A DNA stretch of 64,000 nt from Affinundibacterium amnicola. GTDB taxonomy: Bacteria > Pseudomonadota > Gammaproteobacteria > Burkholderiales > Burkholderiaceae_D. Below the pieces are notes generated by a model, which made no database searches, had not been told where the DNA came from, and was given only the letters and a program-made list of their open reading frames with translations. The stretch is taken from the NCBI RefSeq assembly GCF_014284275.1, contig NZ_JACOFU010000010.1, forward strand, positions 62,001-126,000, given 5' to 3'. The number at the start of each line of letters is the position of its first letter. The stretch's first letter is position 1. Positions 9,110-17,598 of the stretch are shown one piece after another. Made by a program: the position numbers and the translations under genes.

Positions 9110-10021
9110 ATGATAAGCAGCGATGATCTACGCTTTTTTGCCTTATTAGCCAGCCACACATCCTTGGCAGCAACGGCACGTGCATTACATGTTACGCCGC
9201 CTTCCGTCACGCAAAGGCTGCAGCTACTAGAAGAAAAGTTGCAAATCAAATTGCTACATCGCCAAGGTAAGCACACCAGCTTGACAGACGAAGGTCAATT
9301 ATTATCAGAACGGGCGATTTTGATACTGGCGGAAATGGAGGACCTGCATCAGACTTTGAGCCAACAGAAACATAGTTTGGTGGGTCGCTTAAAAATTTTA
9401 GCGCCATTTGGATTTGGCAATCAGTACGTCGCACCGCTGGCAGCACAATTTCAAGCACAGCATCGGAATTTGTCGGTGGAATTAGAGCTATCAGACAACC
9501 CCAAACATCAACCATCGCAAGCCTGGGATCTGATCATTCACATCGGTGAGCTGCATGATTCCACGATGATCAAATCGGTACTGGCGAAGAATCAGCGATT
9601 TTTATGCGCAGCGCCTAGTTATTTGGAAAAATTCGGCCAACCAAAAACTTTGCAAGAATTACGTCAACATCATTGCTTGGCATTACGAGAAAATGCAGAA
9701 GATGTCACACTGTGGCGTCTGCGACTGAATGGCAAGCAAAAAGATGAAACTCTACGTATCAGTCCACAACTCGCCAGCAATGATGGGCGCGTCGTTAAAC
9801 AATGGGCGCTCGATGGCTATGGCATTATGTTGCGCTCAGAATGGGATGTGGCGGCCGAAATCAACACAGGTCAGCTAGTCAAAATTCTACCGCGATACAA
9901 ATTGCCAAATGCAGATATTGTCGCCTTGTTAGGTAGCAAAGAAGCGCAACGCTCAGCACGAACCATGCAATTTTTAGATGAATTGAAACGAAGCTTGAAC
10001 CCTGCACCTTGGCAAAACTGA
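9110..10021 (+). CDS. LysR-family transcriptional regulator
   Basis: A 303-residue LysR-type regulator. The N-terminal winged helix-turn-helix spans about residues 1-60 (FALLASHTSLAATARALHVTPPSVTQRLQLLEEKL), and an effector-binding domain follows with LKILAPFGFGNQYVAP near residue 88. The family binds the gap to a divergent target and is often self-regulated. The neighbour read in the other direction is the S41 peptidase, so this is the likely target (inference). It converges on the hypothetical gene downstream with only 15 bases between stops. Confidence 0.92.
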   Translation: MISSDDLRFFALLASHTSLAATARALHVTPPSVTQRLQLLEEKLQIKLLHRQGKHTSLTDEGQLLSERAILILAEMEDLHQTLSQQKHSLVGRLKILAPFGFGNQYVAPLAAQFQAQHRNLSVELELSDNPKHQPSQAWDLIIHIGELHDSTMIKSVLAKNQRFLCAAPSYLEKFGQPKTLQELRQHHCLALRENAEDVTLWRLRLNGKQKDETLRISPQLASNDGRVVKQWALDGYGIMLRSEWDVAAEINTGQLVKILPRYKLPNADIVALLGSKEAQRSARTMQFLDELKRSLNPAPWQN

Positions 10022-10036
10022 AGATGGCATCTCAAC

Positions 10037-10717
10037 TTAACGCTTCACCCACCACCATCGCAATAAAAGAAAAACCAGGCCGCCTAACAGCCAGCGAAAT
10101 GACAGCAAAATATCTTTCCAAGAGCTTTCGCCAACGCCAGACCAAACCTGTACAGTCATTGATTCCAATTCAAAATTATCAGCTCTGACTAATTCCAATA
10201 ATGGTCGCACTGCACGTGATTCTTTAAAGCGAATAGGCGAGGTCGCCTTACTCATCACCACTTTCTCACCCGCCTTGACGCCAATTTTAGAGAGCCCTGG
10301 AAAAGCCGAAGTGCGAGCGCTTCCATCATTAAAATCCCAACCTGAATTCCACAAAGTGCTGACATCACCAGCAGCTTTTGCTTTACCTTTTAAGATAACA
10401 AGCATGGTATAGGGACCACTATCTTTGCCAGCATTGATCGATTCACCCAGCCAACGCTCAGATGCTGCTGTAACTGATTCCATCGGGCCGGAAATTTTTT
10501 TATTTTCTTCCGGTGGCTGGAAGTTGGCAAGCCTTGCGATGTCTTCCGCGCTGACCTGGATTTCCAGATCTAAGCGTCGCCCATATTCACTCGATTGGGT
10601 ATTACTCTGTGCGAATATTGGGCTACAACCAAACATCGATAACAAAAAAAGAGCTTTGGCAACGAAGGAAGATCTGCCTCGCAAAGAGGACAGCAATAGT
10701 GAATAAGTCAGATTCAT
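10037..10717 (-). CDS. Hypothetical exported protein with C-terminal membrane anchor
   Basis: A 226-residue protein I do not recognise. It has a hydrophobic N-terminal export signal (FVAKALFLLSMFGCSPIFAQ), a soluble region of about 150 residues, and a C-terminal hydrophobic helix (WLLGGLVFLLLRWWWVKR) ending in positively charged residues. This suggests a periplasmic domain held in the inner membrane, or a sortase/rhombosortase-like sorting tail; no GlyGly or PEP motif precedes the helix, so the latter is weak. It is convergent with the LysR gene. The ribosome site is poor, so the exact start is uncertain. Confidence 0.65.
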   Translation of the reverse strand: MNLTYSLLLSSLRGRSSFVAKALFLLSMFGCSPIFAQSNTQSSEYGRRLDLEIQVSAEDIARLANFQPPEENKKISGPMESVTAASERWLGESINAGKDSGPYTMLVILKGKAKAAGDVSTLWNSGWDFNDGSARTSAFPGLSKIGVKAGEKVVMSKATSPIRFKESRAVRPLLELVRADNFELESMTVQVWSGVGESSWKDILLSFRWLLGGLVFLLLRWWWVKR

Positions 10718-10774
10718 ATCATAGGGAAATTAAAAAAATGCGAGGCAGAATAGTGGCAGCAGAGACGATGACAC

Positions 10775-11125
10775 TTAATGTGGAGTGCTTAATTTTAACC
10801 CGATAATGCCAAGTAAAATCAGCGATAAACTGAGTATTCGAGCAAGGCTTGCTGGCTCGTTAAACAAGACGATGCCAAGAATCGCGGTACCAATCGCACC
10901 GACACCCACCCACACGGCGTAAGCGGTGCCAACTGGTAGCGTCTTCATAGAAATACCCAGCAAAGTCACGCTAATTAACATCGCAAAAGCAGTGATGACG
11001 CTTGGCCATAAACGTGTAAATCCATCGGTGTACTTCAAACCAATTGCCCACACAATTTCAAATAGACCAGCACACAACAGGATCAACCAATTAATGGTTA
11101 TGGAGTTCATCGTTATTGAGTTCAT
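10775..11125 (-). CDS. gdx: Guanidinium exporter of the SMR family (Gdx/SugE)
   Basis: A 116-residue four-helix small multidrug resistance protein. The conserved membrane glutamate lies in the first helix ([19 protein letters not shown]) and [17 protein letters not shown] is typical of the SugE/Gdx group, which exports guanidinium in exchange for protons at the inner membrane. A guanidine-II riboswitch directly upstream supports this substrate. The first fifteen bases of the gene are repeated in tandem ([10 protein letters not shown]), so there are two ATGs in frame; the first has AAGGA at the right distance. The protein is about ten residues longer than usual at the N-terminus because of this repeat. 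Confidence 0.95.
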   Translation of the reverse strand: MNSITMNSITINWLILLCAGLFEIVWAIGLKYTDGFTRLWPSVITAFAMLISVTLLGISMKTLPVGTAYAVWVGVGAIGTAILGIVLFNEPASLARILSLSLILLGIIGLKLSTPH

Positions 11126-11145
11126 CTTTATTCCTTCAGTATTGA

Positions 11146-11192
11146 AGGGGTCGTCCCCAAGAAATACAAAGCCAGCAGGTCGTCCTGCTGGT
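11146..11192 (-). promoter_or_regulatory. Guanidine-II (mini-ykkC) riboswitch upstream of gdx
   Basis: Read on the minus strand there are two hairpins with ACGA loops: CCAGCAGG-ACGA-CCTGCTGG (11172-11191) and GGGG-ACGA-CCCC (11147-11158). They are separated by 13 bases. The paired ACGR-loop hairpins are the defining feature of the mini-ykkC/guanidine-II class. The second hairpin is only 20-odd bases from the gdx start codon and close to its ribosome site, so control is probably translational. Guanidine would turn the exporter gene on. Confidence 0.93.
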
Positions 11193-11205
11193 AGGTGAGA
11201 TTATA

Positions 11206-11724
11206 TCAACTTGATTGCGTCCATATTTCTCGAACTAGAAATTCTGCCTCATCTGGATAGCTGGCTAGCTTACTCTGTAGGATGGGCGTCAATGGCACTG
11301 TTTGAAATCCAAATCGTCGCCAATAGGGTGCCGAATTTTGAACAGCAACCAAGCATGTACGTCGCATTTGCCACTGTGCGCAACGAGCAAAAAAACAATC
11401 AATGAGTGCTCTCGCAACGCCTGTGCCACGCGCATATGGGTGCACGGATAAATCATGCAGATATAGGCAATCAGGCTGTGATGGAATTTCACAAACTTGC
11501 ACATTCAGCGCAGGCGGAGCTGATGAAGTCCAGGGCAAAGAAATGAGATAGGCGATCAATTCATCATTCATCGTCGCAACAAAACAACTCAAAGGTGAGG
11601 CGTTTAACTTTGCATGTAATGAAATCGCAGACTCAGGAATATCGCCACTATAGCAAGCCGCCTGCACGAGTAAAATCTCGTCCATATCTTCTGGCTGCAT
11701 CGGGCGTACGATAAACTCGGTCAT
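11206..11724 (-). CDS. GNAT-family N-acetyltransferase
   Basis: A 172-residue acetyltransferase of the GNAT fold, using acetyl-CoA on an unknown amine. Core motifs are present: YLHDLSVHPYARGTGVARALID near residue 90 (motif A with the R/Q-x-x-G-x-G/A acetyl-CoA loop) and a C-terminal APYWRRFGFQTVPL block. It lies upstream of the riboswitch-controlled gdx on the same strand, but the riboswitch lies between them, so they are separately controlled. Confidence 0.88.
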   Translation of the reverse strand: MTEFIVRPMQPEDMDEILLVQAACYSGDIPESAISLHAKLNASPLSCFVATMNDELIAYLISLPWTSSAPPALNVQVCEIPSQPDCLYLHDLSVHPYARGTGVARALIDCFFARCAQWQMRRTCLVAVQNSAPYWRRFGFQTVPLTPILQSKLASYPDEAEFLVREIWTQSS

Positions 11725-11797
11725 TACATTAACTCAAAAAACTTAACAAATTAGGTGAATGAACATCATAAACATTCTTCATCAGGGAAGCTCATGA

Positions 11798-12223
11798 TTA
11801 TTTTCGGCGTAATAGTGCTAGTCGCTGAGCGACAAAATCAATCTCTTCAGGTCGATCACAAGATTGTATGATCGGCGCATTCGCATTACCATAAGCGGCA
11901 ACCAAATAAGTTTTACCAACCGCAACCGTCGTTCCACATTCGGCGCTGCGTAATGCAGAGAAAACGACCACCGAATTCTTAGGCGCGCCTTTAAAATTCT
12001 CTTGTACAGAAAACCGAAAACTCCGGCCAGGTGTATTTAGCCCTGGTAAGTTTGCAGCAGTGACTTTACCAACAAAAACCATCACCGCATTGTGCATCAT
12101 AGCGTCCACCGTTTGCTGATCCGTGCTTAAAGTCGTCGGACAACTGCATGTCTGGCTCACAGGGTCCACAGGGCTCAAAGGGCTCATTAATAGCACCGTC
12201 AACAGAAATACACCTGAAAACAT
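11798..12223 (-). CDS. Secreted small protein with an NTR/TIMP-like cysteine pattern
   Basis: A 141-residue exported protein. After a hydrophobic signal segment (MFSGVFLLTVLLMS) the mature part starts with CSCP and continues AVMVFVGKVTAAN, a strand-rich FRFSVQENFKG region, SAECGTTVAVGKTYLVAAYG, and a final cysteine in IIQSCDR. The CxC start, the FxGKV strand and the CG...G..YLV element are like the netrin/TIMP-type OB fold found in bacterial secreted proteins. The function is unknown; the assignment rests on pattern only. AAGGATG precedes the ATG. Confidence 0.65.
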   Translation of the reverse strand: MFSGVFLLTVLLMSPLSPVDPVSQTCSCPTTLSTDQQTVDAMMHNAVMVFVGKVTAANLPGLNTPGRSFRFSVQENFKGAPKNSVVVFSALRSAECGTTVAVGKTYLVAAYGNANAPIIQSCDRPEEIDFVAQRLALLRRK

Positions 12224-12292
12224 CGTACATCCTTTTTAATATGCGCTGACAGCTTGAAATAAATAGCAGCGTGTTCAAGGCCGCAACAAAGC

Positions 12293-12443
12293 TTAAACCC
12301 AGAATTTCTATTAGGATTTGAGACGATGGTGGATGCACTTTTCGAGGCAGTTTTTACGTGAATGAGGCGCAAATAGCGAGCTATTTGCAACGAAGAACGA
12401 AAAAAAATGACCGAAAATGCGCCTAATGAAAAATCTGGGTTAA
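12293..12443. mobile_element. MITE-like repeat, family 2, copy a (151 bp)
   Basis: The ends are inverted copies, TTAAACCCAGAATTTCTATT and, read inwards from the right, TTAACCCAGATTTTTCATT. The inside is similar along its length to the reverse complement of 48771-48951 (shared runs GGATGCACTTTT, GAGGCAGTTTT, GAATGAGGC). In the middle is a perfect palindrome GCAAATAGC-GA-GCTATTTGC. There is no ORF. This is a non-coding transposable repeat. Confidence 0.78.
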
Positions 12444-12697
12444 ATGACTGTCGTCGCCAGATATTACTCCAAACGCTTACTGCGCCCAAGTTTTTGACTA
12501 AAGACTAGAGCCTGTTAGCATTTAGATTGATTGCAAGATATTCAATAAACCAATGCTGCCTCGGTGTTTGCATGCCCAGTCATTTTCAGACGCGCTTTCT
12601 ACATGCAGATTGATATCCGTTCGTTTTTAACAGTCATGAACTAAATCAGACCTGCACTGTCATAAAAAAGTATCGACAAAATCTTATTGGGATCGCT
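12444..12697. other. Intergenic stretch with nothing recognised
   Basis: The space between the family 2 repeat and the NTF2-like gene, part of a 474-base gap without genes. No ORF with a ribosome site, hairpin terminator or clear promoter was seen. GGGA lies shortly before the start of the next gene. Confidence 0.5.
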
Positions 12698-13132
12698 ATG
12701 AGTATCGCAAATTTTTTCACTTTATTGGCACTTTCAAGCTTGCCAACTGCCGAACCTGATAAAGCGACCATCGCAGCCATTGAAGCGACATGTTTTGATT
12801 ATATTGACGGCCAATTAGAAGGCAATCCGCAACGCGTTGCCAGATCATTGCATCCTGATCTGGCAAAACGCGCAGCGATTGGTGACACGCCGGACGAACG
12901 CCTTGGCTTACGTCGTATGTCGAAAGAAGAGCTGGTCAGCTTGACCAAACAAGGCGCCTTAAAAACACCAAAAGAACAGTGGGACAGAAGTTGTAAGATT
13001 CTCGATGTCACTGATAATGCAGCATCCGTGCGTCTGGAAACACCATGGTTTGTCGATTATTTCCACATGGGGCGCTTTGGAGATCGATGGATTATTGTGA
13101 ACGCACTTTGGTATAGCAAACCCAAGAAGTGA
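12698..13132 (+). CDS. NTF2-like (putative lumazine-binding type) small protein
   Basis: A 144-residue protein with the alpha-beta cone layout of the NTF2-like superfamily: CFDYIDGQLEGNPQRVARSLHPDLAKR near residue 32, then SVRLETPWFVDYFHMGRFGDRWIIVNALW at the C-terminus. This is the pattern of the 'putative lumazine-binding' DUF. Such proteins bind small ligands or act as simple enzymes; nothing shows the substrate. The N-terminus is moderately hydrophobic but not a clear signal peptide. It converges on the DUF1203 gene. Two further NTF2-like domains occur nearby (N-terminus of the protein at 14812-15978, and 17599-18033). Confidence 0.78.
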   Translation: MSIANFFTLLALSSLPTAEPDKATIAAIEATCFDYIDGQLEGNPQRVARSLHPDLAKRAAIGDTPDERLGLRRMSKEELVSLTKQGALKTPKEQWDRSCKILDVTDNAASVRLETPWFVDYFHMGRFGDRWIIVNALWYSKPKK

Positions 13133-13144
13133 GATCGAAGGCGG

Positions 13145-13660
13145 CTAACGACGTTCAATTCGGCAAGCATAACAACCATAAGTCGGAAACCTGACCAAGA
13201 TAAACTGAACATCCTCGCGCTCGAATAATCTTCTGACGTCCATCTCACATTGCACAGGTGAAGTCAGACAGGCATCGACTATGCGTTCCTGCATGGAATA
13301 AGCACGCAAAACAAATTGCTGGCCGAGATACTCAGCTTTGACTAACTCAGTCAGGTGCGACGGAAATATCTCAGTGGACGCTTTTGCGTGAATAAAGACA
13401 GGTCCGTATTCTTTGTACGGACCCGCCATCTCAAACGGGCAATAACTTGCCAATATCAACTCTTCGCCTTTTACCGCTCTACGCAAACTGTCTCTGCACG
13501 GTTCACCGCCGCTGGCGATCAATCGTTCCACCAATTGAGCTTGGTCGTCTATGCCGACAACACGAGCACGTTGTAAGAACGTCGATTTAATAGGAATGAT
13601 TTTGTAACATAAATCAAATTGCGCTTTTTGTTCTACTTTTTGTTCTACTTTTTGTTCCAT
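13145..13660 (-). CDS. DUF1203-family protein
   Basis: A 171-residue soluble protein with the DUF1203 blocks GGEPCRDSLRRAVKGEELILASYCPFE (about residues 50-78), PYKEYGPVFIHA and a C-terminal VRFPTYGCYACRIERR. The function is unknown. The first twelve residues are a tandem repeat (MEQK VEQK VEQK) from a 12-base DNA repeat, so the number of repeats could vary between strains. The usual family start corresponds to about the FDLCYKIIPI segment after this repeat. Confidence 0.8.
   Translation of the reverse strand: MEQKVEQKVEQKAQFDLCYKIIPIKSTFLQRARVVGIDDQAQLVERLIASGGEPCRDSLRRAVKGEELILASYCPFEMAGPYKEYGPVFIHAKASTEIFPSHLTELVKAEYLGQQFVLRAYSMQERIVDACLTSPVQCEMDVRRLFEREDVQFILVRFPTYGCYACRIERR
13625..13657. 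repeat. 12-base tandem repeat at the start of the DUF1203 gene
   Basis: Two complete units and one partial unit of TTTTTGTTCTAC. Since the unit is a multiple of three, changes in copy number would only change the number of EQKV units in the protein. Confidence 0.8.
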
Positions 13661-13759
13661 GATTCGGGCTATTCAAATGGATGTTGAAGAGCCTCCATTG
13701 TCAAACATCAGACTCAATCGTGATCGCCAGATTCGGACATGCAATTACACCTATCCGTA

Positions 13760-14815
13760 TTATGGAATCGTCTCTGCCATCATCAGCAGTCGATTAACGA
13801 TTGCATCCAAACCTGGTCGTTGCGCAGTAGGAATGAACATGGCGTTTGCCAACAAAATCAGTGTCATTTTCTTCTGTGGTACTTGTCGATAGGCGGTCGC
13901 CATACCACCGGTAAATCCATAAGTCGCAACACCATTCAATTCAATTAAATCCCAACCATACGTAAAATTTCTGGGCTTTTCATACACAAAGGGCTGACGT
14001 AATTTAGTCAAACTGGCTGCTGAAATTAAGGCTCCCTCTTCCAGTTTTTTATTCCATTCGAGAAAAGTATTCATACTCAAATTCAAACCCGCCGCACCAT
14101 AATTATATTGAGGAAAATGCCAATTCCGCTTAGTGAGTTTGTCGCTCGTATTGTTATAACCTGTACTAAAATTTGGCATGACCGCAAGGTGATTCCCTTC
14201 AAAAAATGCGGAAGAATGTGTCCCTGCAAACTGGGTTTCCATTATGTACGCGCTCAGGCTTTTCCCAAGTATCTTTTGAAAAATACGATTGAGTAGCCAG
14301 TAATTCGTTTGGTTGTAATCAAACTGAGTGCCGGGTTTAAATAGAATCGCCTTCGCATACACCGCTTGTTGTGCTTCTGCTTCAGGTAAGTTTTCATACG
14401 CAACAATATCGGGGAGCCCCGAAGAGTGACTCAGTAAATTTTCAATTTTTACTTCACGCCACGCCTCAGGTAAATCCGTCAAAAAATTCACTAACTTACT
14501 ATCAAGCGATAATTTGCCTTGCTCTATCAATCGATGAACCGCGACTACCGAAAAAATCTTGGTACTGGAAAATAAAGGAAATACGGTGTCATCGGTAACA
14601 GGCACGGAGAATTCGATATTTGCCAGCCCATAATTAGCTCGGTGTATCAGCTTGCCATCTCTGACTATCGCCAGCACGAGACCCGGGATTCGATGTGATT
14701 GCTGTATCTGTTTCACATAACGATCAATCTCGTTCTCGGTTCGAGCACGAGATTGAGGCACAATGAACAACAATAGACAAAAAAAGCAAACTCGCGCCAC
14801 ACAAACCAACATCAT
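13760..14815 (-). CDS. Exported beta-lactamase-family serine hydrolase
   Basis: A 351-residue member of the class C beta-lactamase/penicillin-binding-like serine hydrolases. An N-terminal signal (MMLVCVARVCFFCLLLFIV) precedes the catalytic domain. The nucleophile motif is SSTK (FPLFSSTKIFSVVAVHRL, near residue 85). The second motif is YNQ in FDYNQTNYWLLNRIFQ, where most relatives have YSN or YNN, and YGFTGGMATA takes the place of the HxG/KTG motif. The ATG overlaps the stop of the upstream NTF2/DJ-1 gene by four bases, so the two are translationally coupled. The in-frame ATG 19 codons upstream lacks a ribosome site. The substrate may be an ester or peptide; resistance is not implied. Confidence 0.87.
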   Translation of the reverse strand: MMLVCVARVCFFCLLLFIVPQSRARTENEIDRYVKQIQQSHRIPGLVLAIVRDGKLIHRANYGLANIEFSVPVTDDTVFPLFSSTKIFSVVAVHRLIEQGKLSLDSKLVNFLTDLPEAWREVKIENLLSHSSGLPDIVAYENLPEAEAQQAVYAKAILFKPGTQFDYNQTNYWLLNRIFQKILGKSLSAYIMETQFAGTHSSAFFEGNHLAVMPNFSTGYNNTSDKLTKRNWHFPQYNYGAAGLNLSMNTFLEWNKKLEEGALISAASLTKLRQPFVYEKPRNFTYGWDLIELNGVATYGFTGGMATAYRQVPQKKMTLILLANAMFIPTAQRPGLDAIVNRLLMMAETIP

Positions 14816-15978
14816 TTCTTCCCATCGAGTAAGCGAATCACAGCTTCTGCTACAGCGACCGAAGATTCCCAATTCATTCCTGTCACCAGACGACCATCAA
14901 CTTCAATATGACTGCTACCATTCGCGCCAGAGGTGAATTTTCCTTTGCGTTGCTTAATCGTGTTTTCCAGAGAAAAAGGATAGGCTTTGAAAACTGGCGA
15001 TTGCTGATTCAAGTAACGATCTGGAAAACTGGTCAGCACTTTATCGCTCATCACGTATGTCCCATTACTTTGCTTTAAATTGCTAATCCCTTGCGTACCC
15101 TGGCAAATTGCTGCAAGCACGCCGCCTTGCTGCTCATAGATTTGCATAGCGATTGCTTGTATCGCCCGGTTATCCGCAATCTCGATAATTGCCGAGCCAC
15201 CACCTATGTAATTGATAGCGGCATAATCCTTCGCCGCGATCTCAGCTGGATGTTTGGTATGCGCCAGCGCCCACATAAAATCAGGACTATAAAGATGCTG
15301 CCTCTGCACCGTATCTGAGGTATTGATCATTTCCAAAGGCACAGAACCGCCCTGCTGGCTCACGAAATCCACTGCATAACCGGCTTTGATAAAGGTCTGA
15401 TATGCATACGCTAATTCAGGAAAATTATTCCCTGTACTCACCGATGTGCCGGGATAGTGCTGCGCATTCGACACCACAAACAGAATCTTGCGACCATGCT
15501 GCGGTGCATTTTCTCGAATCGCAGTCTTACTAATAATTTGCCAGGTGCCTTGGATTTTTTTGAGCAAAAATACATCGACAAAGCGTATGCCTGGATTAAG
15601 CAATAAAATCTCTGCTTTTGCGGTAGCGACGTCGCCAGTGACATCCATGCTAATTAAACGACCAAGTCGGCCATTAAATTGCCCTTTTTTATCCTCAGGG
15701 AAAAGTTGCGCATACTCCAATGCACCCATTTCACGCATGGCATCGTCCTTGCCCGGTAAATATAAACGTGCATTAACATAAAAGGCTTTGTTGATCTGAC
15801 TTTGATCGTTATAACTGGTGCCATTCAAATACCAGTGTATCGCTTGTTTAATACCTTTTTCGTCGTCACTAACATTGATATTATTAGTCGCCGCAGACAC
15901 AGCGGCAACACCGTGAATTGCCATGCCTAGCCAACAGCAAAGAAGAAAAATAATACGTACTAAGAAACCTTGATTCAT
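14812..15978 (-). CDS. Exported NTF2-like / DJ-1-PfpI fusion protein
   Basis: A 388-residue protein with three parts: a signal peptide (MNQGFLVRIIFLLCCWLGMAIHG), an NTF2/lumazine-binding-like domain (about residues 40-155, QAIHWYLNGTSYND ... GTWQIISKTAI) and a DJ-1/PfpI class I glutamine-amidotransferase-like domain (about 165-388). In the latter the nucleophile-elbow cysteine is in AAICQGTQGI (near residue 290) and the conserved glutamate in NNFPELAYAYQ. The DJ-1 superfamily includes glyoxalase-III/deglycase and chaperone-like proteins. It is coupled by ATGA overlap to the serine hydrolase gene, and a membrane AraC regulator lies 202 bases upstream on the same strand; together they may form a sensed two-enzyme unit. 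AAGGTG precedes the ATG. Confidence 0.85.
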   Translation of the reverse strand: MNQGFLVRIIFLLCCWLGMAIHGVAAVSAATNNINVSDDEKGIKQAIHWYLNGTSYNDQSQINKAFYVNARLYLPGKDDAMREMGALEYAQLFPEDKKGQFNGRLGRLISMDVTGDVATAKAEILLLNPGIRFVDVFLLKKIQGTWQIISKTAIRENAPQHGRKILFVVSNAQHYPGTSVSTGNNFPELAYAYQTFIKAGYAVDFVSQQGGSVPLEMINTSDTVQRQHLYSPDFMWALAHTKHPAEIAAKDYAAINYIGGGSAIIEIADNRAIQAIAMQIYEQQGGVLAAICQGTQGISNLKQSNGTYVMSDKVLTSFPDRYLNQQSPVFKAYPFSLENTIKQRKGKFTSGANGSSHIEVDGRLVTGMNWESSVAVAEAVIRLLDGKK

Positions 15979-16180
15979 CGCTTCACCTTAATCCGAAAAA
16001 TAGATATTCATTATTCAAATACAAATCGGCGTTCAGAGCGAACTGAAATTCGAAAACGTCAAAAGCGCGCACGGCTATGAACACCTGTTTTGCAGATGTT
16101 CAATGTAAGCTAAATAAGGATATTTGCTGCTCCAAACCATGATTCAGGACTCCAGAATCATAATTTCAGAGAACAATGCG

Positions 16181-17230
16181 CTATGGGGAAGTCGTAGCGC
16201 TAGAAGCTGCGCGATAACTGGCAGGGGTCTGTCCTGTGATTTTTTTGAACGCGGCGAAGAAGGTGGAATTGGAATTGAAGCCACAACGTTCGGCGACTAA
16301 TTCCATGTTCAAATGTGGCTCATTGAGCAAAAGTTTTTTGGCTTCATCAATACGAAACTCGTTCACATAAAGATTAAAACTTTTATTCAGCTTGTCGTTT
16401 AAGACTTGGGAAACGGTGGTTTGCAAGCTACCCGTTTTCTTGGCTAGTAAGGCTAGCGTCAAATTCGGATTTAAATGTAATTGCTGCTCATGCATGACTT
16501 GATTCAACGAGATCAATAAGCTGAGTGCATCGTCTTCAGCCAATTTACGATTTTGATACTTTTCTTTCTTTTCCGTCTCAACGACAGCTTCTTTACGCAA
16601 CATCAATACGACAACCGTGATGTGTACAGAAAAGGTAAAGGATAAAGCGCCGACAATATACGAGGTAAATGGGGTGCTCAGATAAGCAATCAAAATCAAG
16701 CCACTACTGCCATAAACGCTCAGAAGAAGCAAAGTATGACGGGAAATACGCGCTGCCCCGTCGAACAAAATCACACGCGATTGCCACAACTGCCAACCAG
16801 CCGCCAATAAATATAAGAACCAAAAGGCATGTATGCCATACGTGCAATGACGCCAGATGTAACGATACTCAGAATAGGGAAAGAGCAGACCAAGAGCGAT
16901 CACAAAAAAAGACAAGCCGAGATGCCAGCACCATTCGCGCCCCGCAACATCTTGTCGTAAAGCGCTCAGATGATAGTGCACATAAAGATAGGTCAAAGGT
17001 CCGATCAACAAACATGCTGATAAACCAAACTGTAAAAATTCAACCGCAAGATTTGGGTTGAAAAAATAGAAGGTTGATTTGGCCGTACGTACTGAGATCG
17101 CTAGCAATAAGGCTCCCAACATACTATTTGCCAAGCGATGCGGACGGCGACTAAAGAAATAGATCGCTAAGAAAATACCGTTCATCGCACCCAAGGCGCT
17201 GAATAAGAATAAGAATTGACCTGCGATCAT
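16181..17230 (-). CDS. Membrane-bound AraC-family transcriptional regulator
   Basis: A 349-residue protein with about six to seven membrane helices (residues 5-210, ending at IVVLMLRKEAVVE) followed by a cytoplasmic AraC-type DNA-binding domain (about 245-345). Two helix-turn-helix units are visible: LTLALLAKKTGSLQTTVSQVLNDKLNKSF and MELVAERCGFNSNSTFFAAFKKITGQTPASYR. Proteins of this type sense a signal in or across the membrane. The genes next downstream on the same strand are the NTF2/DJ-1 fusion and serine hydrolase, its most likely targets. Confidence 0.88.
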   Translation of the reverse strand: MIAGQFLFLFSALGAMNGIFLAIYFFSRRPHRLANSMLGALLLAISVRTAKSTFYFFNPNLAVEFLQFGLSACLLIGPLTYLYVHYHLSALRQDVAGREWCWHLGLSFFVIALGLLFPYSEYRYIWRHCTYGIHAFWFLYLLAAGWQLWQSRVILFDGAARISRHTLLLLSVYGSSGLILIAYLSTPFTSYIVGALSFTFSVHITVVVLMLRKEAVVETEKKEKYQNRKLAEDDALSLLISLNQVMHEQQLHLNPNLTLALLAKKTGSLQTTVSQVLNDKLNKSFNLYVNEFRIDEAKKLLLNEPHLNMELVAERCGFNSNSTFFAAFKKITGQTPASYRAASSATTSP

Positions 17231-17359
17231 TAACGAATGCTAGCGGAATAGGAACGAATAGAATTGGCGAGTATAAACTTATTCGTATGCACGTAGTCAG
17301 CTTATGCATTATTACTGGATCAACTTGGGGAATTTTTTAGGCGGGCTTTGCCTGTAGCA

Positions 17360-17518
17360 GGACTTATGCAAAATTGCGCTAGTTGAAGCTCATTGCCTGC
17401 TTCGGTGCGCACGGCGCACCCTACTTGCTCCCTTTATTCTTGAGGTCAATACGGCTTTCTCCGTTATCGAGCACTACAAGGAAACACAAGGACGCCAGCG
17501 TCTATTTTGCGTAAGTCC
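17360..17518. mobile_element. MITE-like repeat, family 1, copy c (159 bp)
   Basis: Left end GGACTTATGCAAAATTGCGC; right end read inwards GGACTTACGCAAAATAG then ACGCTGGCGTC, which matches the ends of copies a and b. It contains an inner inverted pair around GGTGCGCACGGCGCACC. No ORF. It takes up most of the 368-base gap between the AraC gene and the small NTF2-like gene; the rest of that gap shows nothing recognisable. Confidence 0.8.
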
Positions 17519-17598
17519 TATGAAATAGTGTTCGGTTAAACTCTGCAAGAAGAACTGCCATTTCCGCCTTCGTGGAAACGACAGATTTTGAGCTTATA

